DNA from: [Actinomadura] parvosata subsp. kistnae
GTDB taxonomy: Bacteria; Actinomycetota; Actinomycetes; Streptosporangiales; Streptosporangiaceae
NCBI RefSeq assembly: GCF_900323885.1
Contig: NZ_OOHJ01000022.1
Coordinates: 1,240,001 to 1,304,000, forward strand
Direction of reading: 5' to 3'
DNA: 64,000 bases
A program made the position numbers and the translations under genes. Within the stretch, counting starts at the first letter, position 1. The number at the start of each line of letters is the position of its first letter. The notes beneath the pieces were generated by a model. That model had not been told where the DNA came from and ran no database searches. It worked only from the letters and a program-made list of their open reading frames with translations. Positions 8,280 through 20,194 of this stretch are shown piece by piece.

Positions 8280-9863
8280 CTAGGAGAAATCCTCCTCCAC
8301 CTCGATGCCCTCCTGCTCAAGTGCCTCCCTGATGACGCGGAAGGCCAGCCCGGAGGGGTACCCCTTGCGTGCGAGCATGCCGGCCAGCCGGCGAGTACGG
8401 GTTTGCGGATCGAGCGAACGGGTGGATGCGAGCTTACGTTCCACCAGCCGCCGGGCCGTCTCTTCTTCCTGGTCGGGGTCCAGCCGCTCCACGGCCTCGT
8501 TGACCGTGTCACCGTCCACCCCCCGGCGACGCAGCTCGGCCGCCAGGGCACGCCTGGCCAGTCCGCGGCCGTGGTGCCGGGAGTCGACCCAGGCCGCCGC
8601 GAACGCCTCGTCGTTGATCAGCCCCAGCTCGGAGAACCGGCTGAGCACCGCCTCGGCGGCCTCCTCCGGCACGTCCCGCTTGCGCAGGGCCTCGGCGAGC
8701 TGGGCGCGGGTCTTGGGCGCCATGGTGAGCAGGCGCAGGCAGATGGCCCGGGCCACCGACTCCGGGTCCGCCTGGGGGCTTGTCGCGGCCGGGCTCTCGG
8801 CATCGGGCCCGTCAGGCAGCCAGCCTCGTTGGCGAGCGCCCTTCCGCCCTCCTCGCCGAGAACGCCCCCGCCCCCTGCTCTCGAACCGCCCAGCACTCTC
8901 CTCGGCCTGCCCAGCGTTCTCCTCGAACCGCCCAGCGCCCTCCTCGGCCCGCCCGACACGCTCTTCGACTTGTCCGGCGCCGCCGTCAGCTTGCCCGGCG
9001 CTGCCGTCAGCCTGCCCGGCGCCGCCGCCGACCCCGTCCGCCGCTTCGCCGTGCCGCCCGGCCTCACCACCGACCCATCTCGCGCCATGGCCGCCCTGCC
9101 CCGTCGGCTCGTCACCGAACCACCCGACGCCGCTGCCACGCTGCCCGATCTCATCACCGGCCCGCCCAGCGCCATGGCCGCGCTGTCGGACACCATCGCC
9201 GAACCACTCAGCGCCGATGTCGCGTCGCCTGGCCGGCTCGTCGCCAGGCCACTCGAACTCCTCGGCGCTACGCCTGCGGCCGGATCGCTTCTTGGAGCCG
9301 CCCGATCGACGCTCCTCACCGGATCGGCGTCTCTCGCTGTCACTCTCATCGGCCGCGAACCAGCTGCTTCCGGCCAGCACCTCAGAGTGCCACTCATCCC
9401 CCGGCCGCCTGCTGGAGGAGGTGCCGGCAGCGGTGGAGGTGGTGGGGTCAGCGACCGAATCGTCCTGACCGCCCGGCCCCTCCTGGGTGCCCTGCCTTTT
9501 CTGGGCGTTCTCCCTCTCCTGGCCGCCATGGAGGACGTCATTGCTCCAGCCGCTCGGAGGAGCCGACGAGTGACCGCTCTTCGCCTCGCCGTTCCGACCA
9601 CCTGACGCGTAGTACGGCGGCGCATCGCTCGGGATGGCCGCATCATCGTCTGACGCGTCGGCGTCGCTTGACGCCTCCGCGTCCCCCCACACGTTTGTCC
9701 CACTTGACGTGTCGCGCCCCGAACGCCCTTCCGGGGGGCCGGAGTTCGCGCCACCGCTGCCGGATTCCTCCGGAGCGGGGGCCGCGGCCTCCGGTTTCTC
9801 CGGGGGCGAGGCGGCGGCTTCGGCGGCGCGCAGGCGGTCGCGTTGCTCGCGCCACTCGGCCAC
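8280..9863 (-). CDS. recX: regulatory protein RecX with a long disordered N-terminal extension
   Basis: RecX binds RecA filaments and limits strand exchange. The last 160 residues are a normal RecX domain, with RAICLRLLTMAPKTRAQLAE, GLINDEAFAAAWVDSRH and ARKGYPSGLAFRVI. Before it lie about 360 residues of low-complexity Ala/Gly/Ser/Glu/Arg sequence, including imperfect repeats around AGQADGGAGQVEE and a basic stretch next to the domain. Stand-alone RecX proteins are usually 150-270 residues, so 527 is unusual. The GTG at 9863 is the first possible start after an in-frame TGA 60 bp upstream; a later start would shorten the extension. The gene follows recA by 130 bp on the same strand and is probably co-transcribed. 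Confidence 0.88.
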   Translation of the reverse strand: MAEWREQRDRLRAAEAAASPPEKPEAAAPAPEESGSGGANSGPPEGRSGRDTSSGTNVWGDAEASSDADASDDDAAIPSDAPPYYASGGRNGEAKSGHSSAPPSGWSNDVLHGGQERENAQKRQGTQEGPGGQDDSVADPTTSTAAGTSSSRRPGDEWHSEVLAGSSWFAADESDSERRRSGEERRSGGSKKRSGRRRSAEEFEWPGDEPARRRDIGAEWFGDGVRQRGHGAGRAGDEIGQRGSGVGWFGDEPTGQGGHGARWVGGEAGRHGEAADGVGGGAGQADGSAGQADGGAGQVEERVGRAEEGAGRFEENAGQAEESAGRFESRGRGRSRRGGRKGARQRGWLPDGPDAESPAATSPQADPESVARAICLRLLTMAPKTRAQLAEALRKRDVPEEAAEAVLSRFSELGLINDEAFAAAWVDSRHHGRGLARRALAAELRRRGVDGDTVNEAVERLDPDQEEETARRLVERKLASTRSLDPQTRTRRLAGMLARKGYPSGLAFRVIREALEQEGIEVEEDFS

Positions 9864-9993
9864 CGACGGCCAGGCGTCCGTGGCTGAGCGGGCCAGGTCG
9901 CGGCGGCGGGACGGCGGGGGTCAGGCCAGGAGGCGCCCCGGTCTGGCGGCTGGGGCGCTTGCGGCCGGTCGGTGCTGCTCATGCGGTCAGCGA

Positions 9994-11088
9994 TCAGACG
10001 TCACCCGGCTTGGGGGTGGACTTCGAACCGCGGCCCGACGGAGCGGCGGCGGCCGGTGCGGGGGCGGCGGCGGCCTCGGCGGGAGCGTCGAGGCGCGGGC
10101 CCACACCCAGCTTGTCCTTGATCTTCTTCTCGATCTCGTTGGCCATGTCGGGGTGGTTCTTCAGGAAGTTGCGGGCGTTCTCCTTGCCCTGGCCGAGCTG
10201 GTCGCCCTCGTACGTGTACCAGGCGCCGGACTTGCGGACGAAGCCGTGCTCCACACCCATGTCGATGAGGCCGCCCTCGCGGGAGATGCCCACGCCGTAC
10301 AGGATGTCGAAGTCGGCGACCCGGAAGGGCGGAGCCATCTTGTTCTTGACGACCTTGACCCTGGTGCGGTTGCCGACCGCCTCCGTGCCGTCCTTGAGAG
10401 TCTCGATGCGGCGGATGTCCATACGGACCGACGCGTAGAACTTCAGCGCCTTACCACCCGTCGTGGTCTCGGGGCTGCCGAACATGACGCCGATCTTCTC
10501 GCGGAGCTGGTTGATGAAGATGGCGGTGGTGCCGGTGCTGTTGAGAGCGCCGGCGATCTTGCGCAGGGCCTGGGACATGAGACGCGCCTGGAGACCGACG
10601 TGGCTGTCGCCCATCTCGCCCTCGATCTCCGCCTTGGGCACCAAGGCCGCAACCGAGTCGATGACGATGATGTCGACGGCGCCCGACCTGATCAGCATGT
10701 CGGCGATCTCCAGCGCCTGCTCACCCGTGTCGGGCTGGGAGACCAGCAGGGCGTCGGTGTCGACCCCGAGCTTCTTGGCGTATTCGGGGTCGAGGGCGTG
10801 CTCGGCGTCGACGAACGCCGCGATGCCTCCGGCCCGCTGCGCGTTGGCCACGGCGTGCAGGGCGATCGTGGTCTTACCCGACGACTCCGGGCCGTAGATC
10901 TCCACGATGCGGCCGCGCGGCAGGCCGCCGATGCCGAGGGCGACGTCAAGGGAGATCGACCCCGTGGGGATCACCTCGATGGGAGCTCGGGCGTCGTCGC
11001 CCAGCCTCATGACGGAGCCCTTGCCGAACTGCCGCTCGATCTGAGCGAGCGCGGTCTCGAGGGCCTTCTCGCGGTCGTTGATAGCCAT
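9994..11088 (-). CDS. recA: recombinase A
   Basis: DNA-dependent ATPase for homologous recombination and for LexA self-cleavage in the SOS response. The 364 residues cover the whole family: Walker A GPESSGKT (66-73), the Walker B strand IIVIDSVAALVPKAE, loop L1/L2 segments (GEMGDSHVGLQARLMSQAL, TGTTAIFINQLREKIG) and the C-terminal domain with an Ala/Pro-rich tail. No intein is present. ATG 11088 has GGGGGAG upstream. A RecA-NDp (PafBC-type) promoter and a LexA box lie within 130 bp upstream, so induction by DNA damage through both routes is expected. Confidence 0.99.
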   Translation of the reverse strand: MAINDREKALETALAQIERQFGKGSVMRLGDDARAPIEVIPTGSISLDVALGIGGLPRGRIVEIYGPESSGKTTIALHAVANAQRAGGIAAFVDAEHALDPEYAKKLGVDTDALLVSQPDTGEQALEIADMLIRSGAVDIIVIDSVAALVPKAEIEGEMGDSHVGLQARLMSQALRKIAGALNSTGTTAIFINQLREKIGVMFGSPETTTGGKALKFYASVRMDIRRIETLKDGTEAVGNRTRVKVVKNKMAPPFRVADFDILYGVGISREGGLIDMGVEHGFVRKSGAWYTYEGDQLGQGKENARNFLKNHPDMANEIEKKIKDKLGVGPRLDAPAEAAAAPAPAAAAPSGRGSKSTPKPGDV

Positions 11089-11130
11089 GGGAACTCCCCC
11101 TGGAGGGTCGTGGTCCGATCAGTCGAGTGA

Positions 11131-11153
11131 AAGCTACGGCCTGCCACCGACAA
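11131..11153 (-). promoter_or_regulatory. RecA-NDp (PafBC-dependent) promoter of recA
   Basis: On the recA strand the sequence reads TTGTCGGTG, eight bases, TAGCTT, matching the actinobacterial RecA-NDp consensus TTGTCRGTG-N8-TANNNT. It lies about 43-65 bp upstream of the recA start codon. Promoters of this type are activated by PafBC after DNA damage, independently of LexA. Confidence 0.8.
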
Positions 11154-11201
11154 TTTCCGCCGTGTCGGGGAAGACGTGGCCACCCGGCTTGTCCATCGTA
11201 G

Positions 11202-11217
11202 CCGAACGGCTGTTCGA
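11202..11217. promoter_or_regulatory. LexA (SOS) box upstream of recA
   Basis: The 14-bp palindrome CGAACGGCTGTTCG (11203-11216) fits the CGAAC-N4-GTTCG operator used by LexA of actinobacteria and Bacillus. It lies 114 bp upstream of the recA start and upstream of the RecA-NDp promoter, so it probably governs a second, more distal recA promoter. Confidence 0.8.
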
Positions 11218-11234
11218 TCACAGCAGGAACACGC

Positions 11235-12300
11235 AGGTCGCCCCTTAGAGCATGCACACCCGGCCGCATGCTCGCCCCTGCCACACCTGCTTGCCACACT
11301 CGCCGCACTCTGCCACCTGCGCCACGTCTGCGGAGCTGCCGCCCTGCGCCCGGCAGGCCTTGGGACGGGCGTGCCCCGCGTACGGGCATGCCCAGGACGG
11401 CGTGCCCTGCGTGCCCCCGGGGGCGGCGTGCGTCTGGGGGCGGGGCATGCCCTGGGCACACATGCCGAGGGGGGCGGGTGCGCCCTGCGCAAGGCGTGCC
11501 CGGGGGCGGCGAGTCCCGGGGCCGGGGGCGTGCCCGGACGCCGAGGCGTGCCATGCGGGGCGACGGCGTGCGCTGGGGGCGGCGTGCCCTGCGAGGCGAC
11601 GGCGTGCGCTGGGAGCGGCGCGCCTTGGGACGGGCGTGCCCGAGGGCGGCGAGTCCGGGGAACGGGGCGTGCCGTGCGTGTGCCCTGCGGGGCGGCGTGC
11701 GCTGGGACGGGGCGTGCCCGGGAACGGGGCGGGGCGGGGCGGGCCTGCGGGCCCTGCGTAAGGCGTGCCTGGGGGGCGGGCGCACCCCAGGGGACGAGGC
11801 GTCCCCTACGTGCTCCGGCGGGCGGGGCGGCCCCTGGGTGACTGGGATGGGCGTGCCCTGCGTGCCCTAGAGGCAGGCACGGGATGCGGGCGTGCCGTGC
11901 CTGCCACGGCGGGCGGCGGCCCTGCGCCACGCGAGCAGCCTGCCACGCGAGCGGCCTGCCACGCGGGCGGCCTGCCCTGGGAGCGGCGTGCACCTGAGGG
12001 GGCATGCCCGGGGGTGAGTGTGCCTGAGGACAGGGCGGTCCGGGGCGGCGGGGAGGCCTCGGCGGGCGCGTAGAGGGAGATGGACCCGGCTTGGGCGGGG
12101 CGTGCGCGATCGGCCGAGGCGTGCGCGATCGGGCGGGTCAGCGGGCAGGCGGACCAGTGGGCAGGCGGGGCGGCGGGCAGGCGGGGCAGCGGGCAGGGCG
12201 GGCGGTGGGGTCGTCGGTACGAGCGTTTCGGGGTGGGTGGGCGGTTGCCTTCTGCGTGTTGTCAGGCTGGGTGAGCTGGGGAGACTCACTCCAGGGCGAC
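11235..12300. repeat. 1-kb G-rich degenerate repeat region without a gene
   Basis: Between the recA promoter and the small gene at 12316 the + strand is extremely G-rich and built of drifting copies of GCGTGCCCTGCG- and GGGCGGCG-like words. A clear local duplication of about 40 bp around GGCGACGGCGTGCGCTGGG occurs near 11550-11630, and GGGCGTGCCC words recur up to about 12030. Many frames are open on both strands, but none has a convincing start, codon bias or family motif. Confidence 0.6.
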
Positions 12301-12315
12301 AACTGGAGGCGGCAC

Positions 12316-12591
12316 GTGGCGAGCGGCTACACCGGGGAACGACGCGTCCATCTCGAGACACTTGCCGAGCTGCTTCCCTCCCATGGCCTGGTCAGCCGCA
12401 TGGTCGGAGGCGAGGATCCGGTGTTGTGGGTGTGGCAGCCTCGCACCGGGCGGCACACGGTCATTTTCGCCACCCCGTCGAGCCAGGGGTGGCAGTTTCT
12501 GTGGTCGCCGGGCGGGCAGGCGCCGGTCGCGGATCTGGAGCGGACGGTCACGGCGTTGCGGGACGCCCTCGACTCGGGGCAGCCGACCTAA
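12316..12591 (+). CDS. small conserved-looking hypothetical protein
   Basis: A 91-residue protein starting at GTG 12316, chosen because GGAGG lies 7-8 bases upstream and the product becomes normal in composition only from here; the open frame continues back into the repeat region, where the translation is low-complexity. It contains no membrane segment. Its alternation of short charged and aromatic stretches (DPVLWVWQPRTGRHTVIF, SSQGWQFLWSP, then a helical C-terminus ADLERTVTALRDALD) suggests a compact alpha/beta fold. I do not recognise the family. It lies between recA and DUF3046 on the opposite strand, and its stop is followed at once by a repeat array. Confidence 0.7.
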   Translation: MASGYTGERRVHLETLAELLPSHGLVSRMVGGEDPVLWVWQPRTGRHTVIFATPSSQGWQFLWSPGGQAPVADLERTVTALRDALDSGQPT

Positions 12592-12601
12592 TCGGGCCGC
12601 G

Positions 12602-12780
12602 AGCCGACATGGCCGCTGGCCGGACCGCGAGCCGACCTGGCCGCGAACCTGCCTGGCCGGGCCGCGAGCCCGCGCCGGGCCGCGAACCTGCCTGGCCGGG
12701 CCGCGAGCCCGCGCCGGGCCGTGAGCCCGCCTGGCCGAGCCGTGAGCCGACCTGGCCGCCAGCCGACTGGGCCGGGTCGT
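12602..12780 (+). repeat. GC-rich tandem repeat with a 39-bp perfect duplication
   Basis: Bases 12641-12679 are repeated exactly at 12680-12718, and diverged partial copies of GGCCGCGAGCCGACCTGGCC extend from 12602 to 12780. The array fills the space between the small gene's stop at 12591 and the 3' end of the DUF3046 gene at 12787, so it lies at the 3' ends of two convergent genes. Confidence 0.85.
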
Positions 12781-12786
12781 GAACGG

Positions 12787-12981
12787 CTAGCGCAGCTTCG
12801 GGGAGACGTCCTCCACCTGGCAGACCGCCCGCCACACCGTCTTGGCGCTCTCGCCGTCGGCCAGCGCCTGGTCGACGGTGCGGCCCCCGAGGGGGGCCAG
12901 GACGTAGTCGCGGGCCCACGACTCCGCGTACGTCTCACCGAAGTGAGCGTTCATCCGTCTCCAGAACTCCGTCAGGCGCAT
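12787..12981 (-). CDS. DUF3046 family protein
   Basis: A 64-residue protein of the actinobacterial DUF3046 family, whose gene is regularly found just upstream of recA. The start at 12981 gives the family's usual opening MRLTEFWRRM, followed by FGETYAESWARDYVL, LGGRTVDQALADG and a C-terminal VWRAVCQVEDV. An in-frame extension to 13050 adds residues with no family likeness. Its function is unknown; the steady link with recA-recX suggests a DNA-repair-related or merely syntenic role. It is divergent from the small basic protein gene at 13026. Confidence 0.9.
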   Translation of the reverse strand: MRLTEFWRRMNAHFGETYAESWARDYVLAPLGGRTVDQALADGESAKTVWRAVCQVEDVSPKLR

Positions 12982-13025
12982 GAAACCAAGTATGGAAGCG
13001 CCCGGGGTGTGGGTAGGACATCCGC

Positions 13026-13220
13026 ATGCCAAAGACCCCCAAGTCTTCACCCCCGAAGACAGCCAAGACGAAGGCCAACCGGGCCAAGCGCCGCCGATTA
13101 CTGCTCGAGCTGCGGCAGGCCGTACGGAAGGAGAAGGTGGAGCGCGCCGAGCGGCACGCGGGCATCAGACAGGAGCCGCGTGCGGGCAAGCCGCGCACGC
13201 GCAGGGCGTCACGACGCTGA
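13026..13220 (+). CDS. small Lys/Arg-rich protein
   Basis: A 64-residue, very basic protein (about 40% Lys plus Arg) beginning MPKTPKSSPPKTAKTK, with a central predicted helix around RRRLLLELRQAVRKEKVERA. It has no cysteines or membrane segment. Such composition suits nucleic-acid or ribosome binding, but no family was recognised. ATG 13026 has only a weak AGGA upstream. It is divergent from DUF3046 with a 44-bp gap. Its TGA (13218-13220) lies inside the first unit of a tandem repeat. It could be spurious, but the ordered helix and clean start favour a gene. Confidence 0.5.
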   Translation: MPKTPKSSPPKTAKTKANRAKRRRLLLELRQAVRKEKVERAERHAGIRQEPRAGKPRTRRASRR

Positions 13221-13345
13221 GCCTGACGTCCAACAAGTCACGACGCTGAGCCGGACGTCCAACAAAAGCTTGAGCCGGACGTTCGACAAAGCTGAGCCGG
13301 ACGTTCGACAGACGCTGAGGCAGGCGTTGATCGGACGCTGGTCAC
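13211..13345 (+). repeat. 22-29 bp repeat spanning the stop codon of the small basic gene
   Basis: Four to five units vary around CGACGCTGAGCCGGACGTCC followed by AACAA. The first copy starts at 13211 and contains the gene's TGA; the second starts at 13240. Later units lose a few bases and drift (GTTCGACAA in place of GTCCAACAA). Confidence 0.8.
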
Positions 13346-13397
13346 GGCACGGGTAACAGTGCGGCTGACTGTGCGACTAACAGGGCGGGTGGCATGG

Positions 13398-13886
13398 TCA
13401 CAGCACCCGCGCGCCGTACATCTCACCGAGCTGGTCGGCGAGCAGCTCCAGCCGGGCGCCGTCGGGGTCCTTGAAGTAAATGGAGGCGCCGCTCTCTATC
13501 TGGTGCGGCACGCCGGCCATCTCCAGCTTCCCGCGCAGCCGCTCCCACGTGGCCGGGTCGACCGAGATCGCGATGTGGTGCAGCCCGCCGAGCACTTCCT
13601 GGTACGGCCCGAGGTCGAGGCCGGGGAAGTCGAAGAAGGCGAGCAGGTTGCCGTTGCCGATGTCGAAGAAGAAGTGGCTCGAACCTTTGTAGTCGCGATT
13701 CTCGATGATCTCGGTCAGCGGGAACTCCAGGAGTTCCTGGTAGAACTTGATGGTGCGTTCCACGTCGGACGAGATCAACGCCACGTGGTGCAGGCCACGC
13801 GCGCTGCTGGATGGTCGGTGCGGTAAAGCGTAGCGCTGTCGTATCTCCGCTCGGCGGGCTTCGATGGCCGCGTAATCGATCGTCAC
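13398..13886 (-). CDS. VOC family (glyoxalase-like) protein
   Basis: A 162-residue protein of the vicinal-oxygen-chelate fold, probably a cytosolic metal-dependent enzyme or a resistance-type binding protein. After a short helical N-terminus, two beta-alpha-beta-beta-beta modules are visible: GLHHVALISSDVERTIKFYQ with FFFDIGNGNLLAFFD, and GLHHIAISVDPATWERLRG ending in YFKDPDGARLELLAD. The His residues at the start of each module and the Glu of RLELL are the expected metal ligands. GTG 13886 (VTIDYAAIE) was preferred over a TTG 33 bp upstream. It is divergent from lhr. Its substrate cannot be inferred. Confidence 0.85.
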   Translation of the reverse strand: MTIDYAAIEARRAEIRQRYALPHRPSSSARGLHHVALISSDVERTIKFYQELLEFPLTEIIENRDYKGSSHFFFDIGNGNLLAFFDFPGLDLGPYQEVLGGLHHIAISVDPATWERLRGKLEMAGVPHQIESGASIYFKDPDGARLELLADQLGEMYGARVL

Positions 13887-13970
13887 GGTCGCTGTATGTC
13901 CGCGAAGACCCCCGCTCAATCACGCGCGTCCGGGCCAAATGCGTTTTCTGTCGGTGGCGGGAGGCACTAT

Positions 13971-17150
<3,180 letters not shown>

Positions 17151-18632
17151 CCGACGCGCTGCGGCGGCTGGCGGCCACCGGGCGGGTCGTCAGCGGGGAG
17201 TTCCGTCCCGGCGGGCGGGGCGAGGAGTGGTGCGACGCGGGCGTGCTGCGGATGCTGCGCCGCAGGTCGCTGGCCCGGCTGCGCAAGGAGGTGGAGCCGG
17301 TCGCCCCCGAGACGCTCGCGTTGTTCCTGCCGGCCTGGCACGGCATCACCGGCTCCGGCGGCACCGACAGAGGGGCCGGTGCGGGCGGCTCCGACAGGGG
17401 GGCTGGTGCGGGCGGCTTTGGTACGGACGCGCGCGGCGGCCAGGTCGGGTCGGCGCGGGCGATGGACGCGCTGGTCCGATCGATCGAGCAGCTTCAAGGG
17501 GCCGCCGTGCCCGCGTCCGCGCTGGAGACGCTCGTGTTGCCCGCGCGGGTCCCCGGCTACCATCCGGCGCTGCTCGACGAGCTGACCTCGGCGGGCGACG
17601 TCATGTGGGTCGGGCAGGGGTCGCTGCCGGGCGGCGACGGCTGGGTGTCGCTCTACTTCGCCGACACCGCGCCGCTGCTGCTGCCCGAGCCGGCCGAGAT
17701 CACCATGACCCCGGTGCACGAGCGGGTCCTGGAGCTGCTGGGCGGCGGCGGGCGCTGTTCTTCCGGGGCATCTCCGACCAGTTCGGCTCGTCGCTGGACG
17801 ACGCCACGCTGGTGGCCGCGTTGTGGGACCTCGTGTGGGCGGGCCGGGTGTCGGGCGACACGCTGGCGCCGCTGCGCGCCACGCTCGGCACGGGACGGCC
17901 GGCGCACCGGCCGGCGACCACGCGGCGGCGCAGGGCGGTGCTGCCGAGCAGGAGCGGCCCGCCGACCGTGGCCGGGCGGTGGTGGCTGCTGCCCGGGCCC
18001 GCCGCCGACGCGACCCAGCGGGCGCACGCGCAGGCGGAGGTCCTGCTGGAGCGGCACGGGGTGGTGACGCGCGGGGCGGTCACCTCCGAACGCCTGCCCG
18101 GCGGCTTCACCCCCGTCTACCAGGTGCTGCGGGCCTACGAGGAGAGCGGCCGGTGCCGGAGGGGGTACTTCGTCGAGGGGCTCGGCGGGGCGCAGTTCGC
18201 GCTGCCGGGGGCGGTGGACCGGATGCGGGCCATGGCCCCGGGGATCGCGTCGTCCGGGGGCGGTGGCGAGGGGGGCGGGCCGTGGTGCTGGCCGCCGCCG
18301 ACCCGGCCAGCCCGTACGGCGCCGCGCTGCCCTGGCCGCAGCACCCCGGCGACGTCGGGCACAAGCCGGGCAGGAAGGCCGGCGCGCTGGTCGTCCTCGT
18401 GGACGGGCATCTGGTGCTGTACGTCGAGCGCGGCGGCAAGACGCTGCTGTCGTTCACCGACGGCGACCGGCTGCAGCCGGCGGTCGACGCGCTGGCCCTG
18501 GCGGTACGCGACGGGGCGCTGGGCAAGCTGACGGTGGAGCGGGCCGACGGCGCCTCCATCGTCGACTCTCCCCTGGCGGCGGCCCTGGAGGCGGCCGGCT
18601 TCCACCCGACCCCGCGAGGTCTGCGCCTGCGC

Positions 18633-18748
18633 GCCTGACCAGCACGAGGCGGCCCGGGTGGGCCTGACCGGCACGTGGCCGCCCGGGTGGGCCTGACCAG
18701 CACGAGGCCGCCCGGGTGGGCCTGACCAGCACGAGGCCGCCCGGGCGT
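18633..18748 (+). repeat. four-copy 29-bp repeat starting at the lhr stop codon
   Basis: Units begin at 18633, 18662, 18691 and 18720, with consensus GCCTGACCAGCACGAGGCCG followed by CCCGGGTGG. The first unit opens with the last lhr codon and its TGA. Units 3 and 4 are identical until the last bases of unit 4; unit 2 has two substitutions. Confidence 0.95.
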
Positions 18749-18826
18749 CGGGTGCTGCCCCTGCGGGATCGACGTGCGGAAATGCGCCGTACCAGACCAC
18801 GTCTTCCCCAGGTTTGAATGGCCGTT

Positions 18827-18832
18827 TAAAAT
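18827..18832 (+). promoter_or_regulatory. possible -10 element for a leaderless TetR transcript
   Basis: TAAAAT ends only four bases before the ATG at 18837, the spacing expected when transcription starts at the start codon. It lies in an imperfect palindrome (18812-18830, TTTGAATGGCCGTTTAAA) that could be the repressor's own operator. No convincing -35 was seen. Confidence 0.35.
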
Positions 18833-18836
18833 TCTG

Positions 18837-19445
18837 ATGGTGTCGCCAGAAAGCCGAACGTTCATTGAACAGGCACGCCGGGCCCAGATCATCGAGTGCG
18901 CCATCGACGTGCTGGCCGAGCACGGCTACGCCCGTACGACCATGGCCAGGATCGCCGAGCAGGCCAGGATCAGCACCGGCGTCATCTCGTACCACTTCGG
19001 CGGCAAGAGGCAGCTCATCGAGGCGGTGGTGGCGGAGGTGGCCAAGCTGGCGACGGACATGATGGTCCCTCGCATCCTGGCTCAGCCGAACGCCACGGAG
19101 GCCCTGCGCGCGTACCTGGAGAGCAATCTCGAGTTCATGCGCGTGCACCGCAAGCCCCTGCTGGCGCTGGTGGAGATCGTCACGCATGCGACGGGCGACG
19201 ACGGCGACCCGCACCCGTACGCGCGCCAGGCCGAGGTCGCCATCAGCGACCTGCGCAAGGTCCTGGACTGGGGGCAGCGCTCGGGCGAGTTCCGCGACTT
19301 CGACCAGCGCAGCATGGCCATCACGATCCGGGGCGCGATCGACGCGGTGCCCGGCATGCTGCTCAACGACCCCGGCTTCGACCTCGACCTGCTCACCCGT
19401 GAGCTGGTCACCACCTTCACTCTCGCGACCAGGAGACAGCCATGA
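18837..19445 (+). CDS. TetR family transcriptional regulator
   Basis: A 202-residue repressor of the TetR family. The N-terminal helix-turn-helix is clear (RRAQIIECAIDVLAEHGY, ARISTGVISYHFGGKRQLIE), followed by an all-helical ligand-binding domain. ATG 18837 was chosen because it begins just before the first HTH helix and after a likely -10; upstream residues look non-coding. The stop overlaps the start of the ABC ATPase gene (ATGA), so regulator and exporter form one translationally coupled operon. It probably represses that operon and is released by the exported compound. Confidence 0.88.
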   Translation: MVSPESRTFIEQARRAQIIECAIDVLAEHGYARTTMARIAEQARISTGVISYHFGGKRQLIEAVVAEVAKLATDMMVPRILAQPNATEALRAYLESNLEFMRVHRKPLLALVEIVTHATGDDGDPHPYARQAEVAISDLRKVLDWGQRSGEFRDFDQRSMAITIRGAIDAVPGMLLNDPGFDLDLLTRELVTTFTLATRRQP

Positions 19446-20194
19446 CATCGCCGGCCTTAGAGATCAGGGGTCTGACGAAGACCTTCGGCGAGAACACCGC
19501 CGTCGACCACGTCGAGCTGAGCGTGCCGCAGGGCTCGTTCTACGGCCTGGTCGGGCAGAACGGCGCGGGCAAGACGACCACGCTGTCCATGGCGGTGGGT
19601 CTGCTGCGGCCCGACGCGGGCAGCGCGCGAATCTTCGGGGCGGACGTGTGGGCGGACCCGGCGAAGGCCAAGCAGCTCGTCGGGGTGTTGCCCGACGGGA
19701 TGGCCATGCCGGAGCGGCTGACGGGGCGGGAGGTGCTGACCTATCTCGGCCTGCTGCGCGGGCTGAGCAAGGAGGTGGTGGCCGAGCGGGCCGAGGAGCT
19801 GCTGAGCGTGCTGGAGCTGGACATGGCGGAGAAGACGCTCGTCATCGAGTACTCGACCGGCATGCGCAAGAAGATCGGGCTGGCGACGGCGTTGCTGCAC
19901 GCGCCGAAGCTGCTGGTGCTGGACGAGCCGTTCGAGGCGGTGGACCCGGTGTCGGCGGCGACGATCAAGCAGATCCTGCGCGGGTTCGTGGCCGGCGGCG
20001 GCTCGGTGGTGCTGTCCAGCCACGTGATGGCGCTGGTGGAGCAGCTCTGCGACCACGTCGGGGTGATCGACAAGGGACGGGTGGCGGCGGCCGGCCCGCT
20101 GGACGAGGTGCGCGGCCAGGCGACCCTTGAGGACAGGTTCGTCGAGCTGGTGGGCGCCGGCTCCACGGCCGCCAAGGGGCTGTCATGGCTGTAG
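19442..20194 (+). CDS. ABC transporter ATP-binding protein
   Basis: A 250-residue ATPase of an ABC exporter of the ABC-2/CcmA-like type. Walker A is GQNGAGKTT (near residue 37), Walker B is LLVLDEPFEAVDP, and the H-loop lies in SSHVMALVEQLC. The signature is the variant YSTGMRKKIGLA, as in many antibiotic-type exporters. It follows the TetR gene with a four-base overlap and overlaps the permease gene by ten bases, indicating strict co-expression. Confidence 0.92.
   Translation: MTSPALEIRGLTKTFGENTAVDHVELSVPQGSFYGLVGQNGAGKTTTLSMAVGLLRPDAGSARIFGADVWADPAKAKQLVGVLPDGMAMPERLTGREVLTYLGLLRGLSKEVVAERAEELLSVLELDMAEKTLVIEYSTGMRKKIGLATALLHAPKLLVLDEPFEAVDPVSAATIKQILRGFVAGGGSVVLSSHVMALVEQLCDHVGVIDKGRVAAAGPLDEVRGQATLEDRFVELVGAGSTAAKGLSWL

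Noticed and set aside
18633..18748. Attachment site or CRISPR fragment after lhr
   Set aside because: Four contiguous 29-bp copies without spacers; no second distant copy was seen at the other end of the accessory block and no integrase is present.
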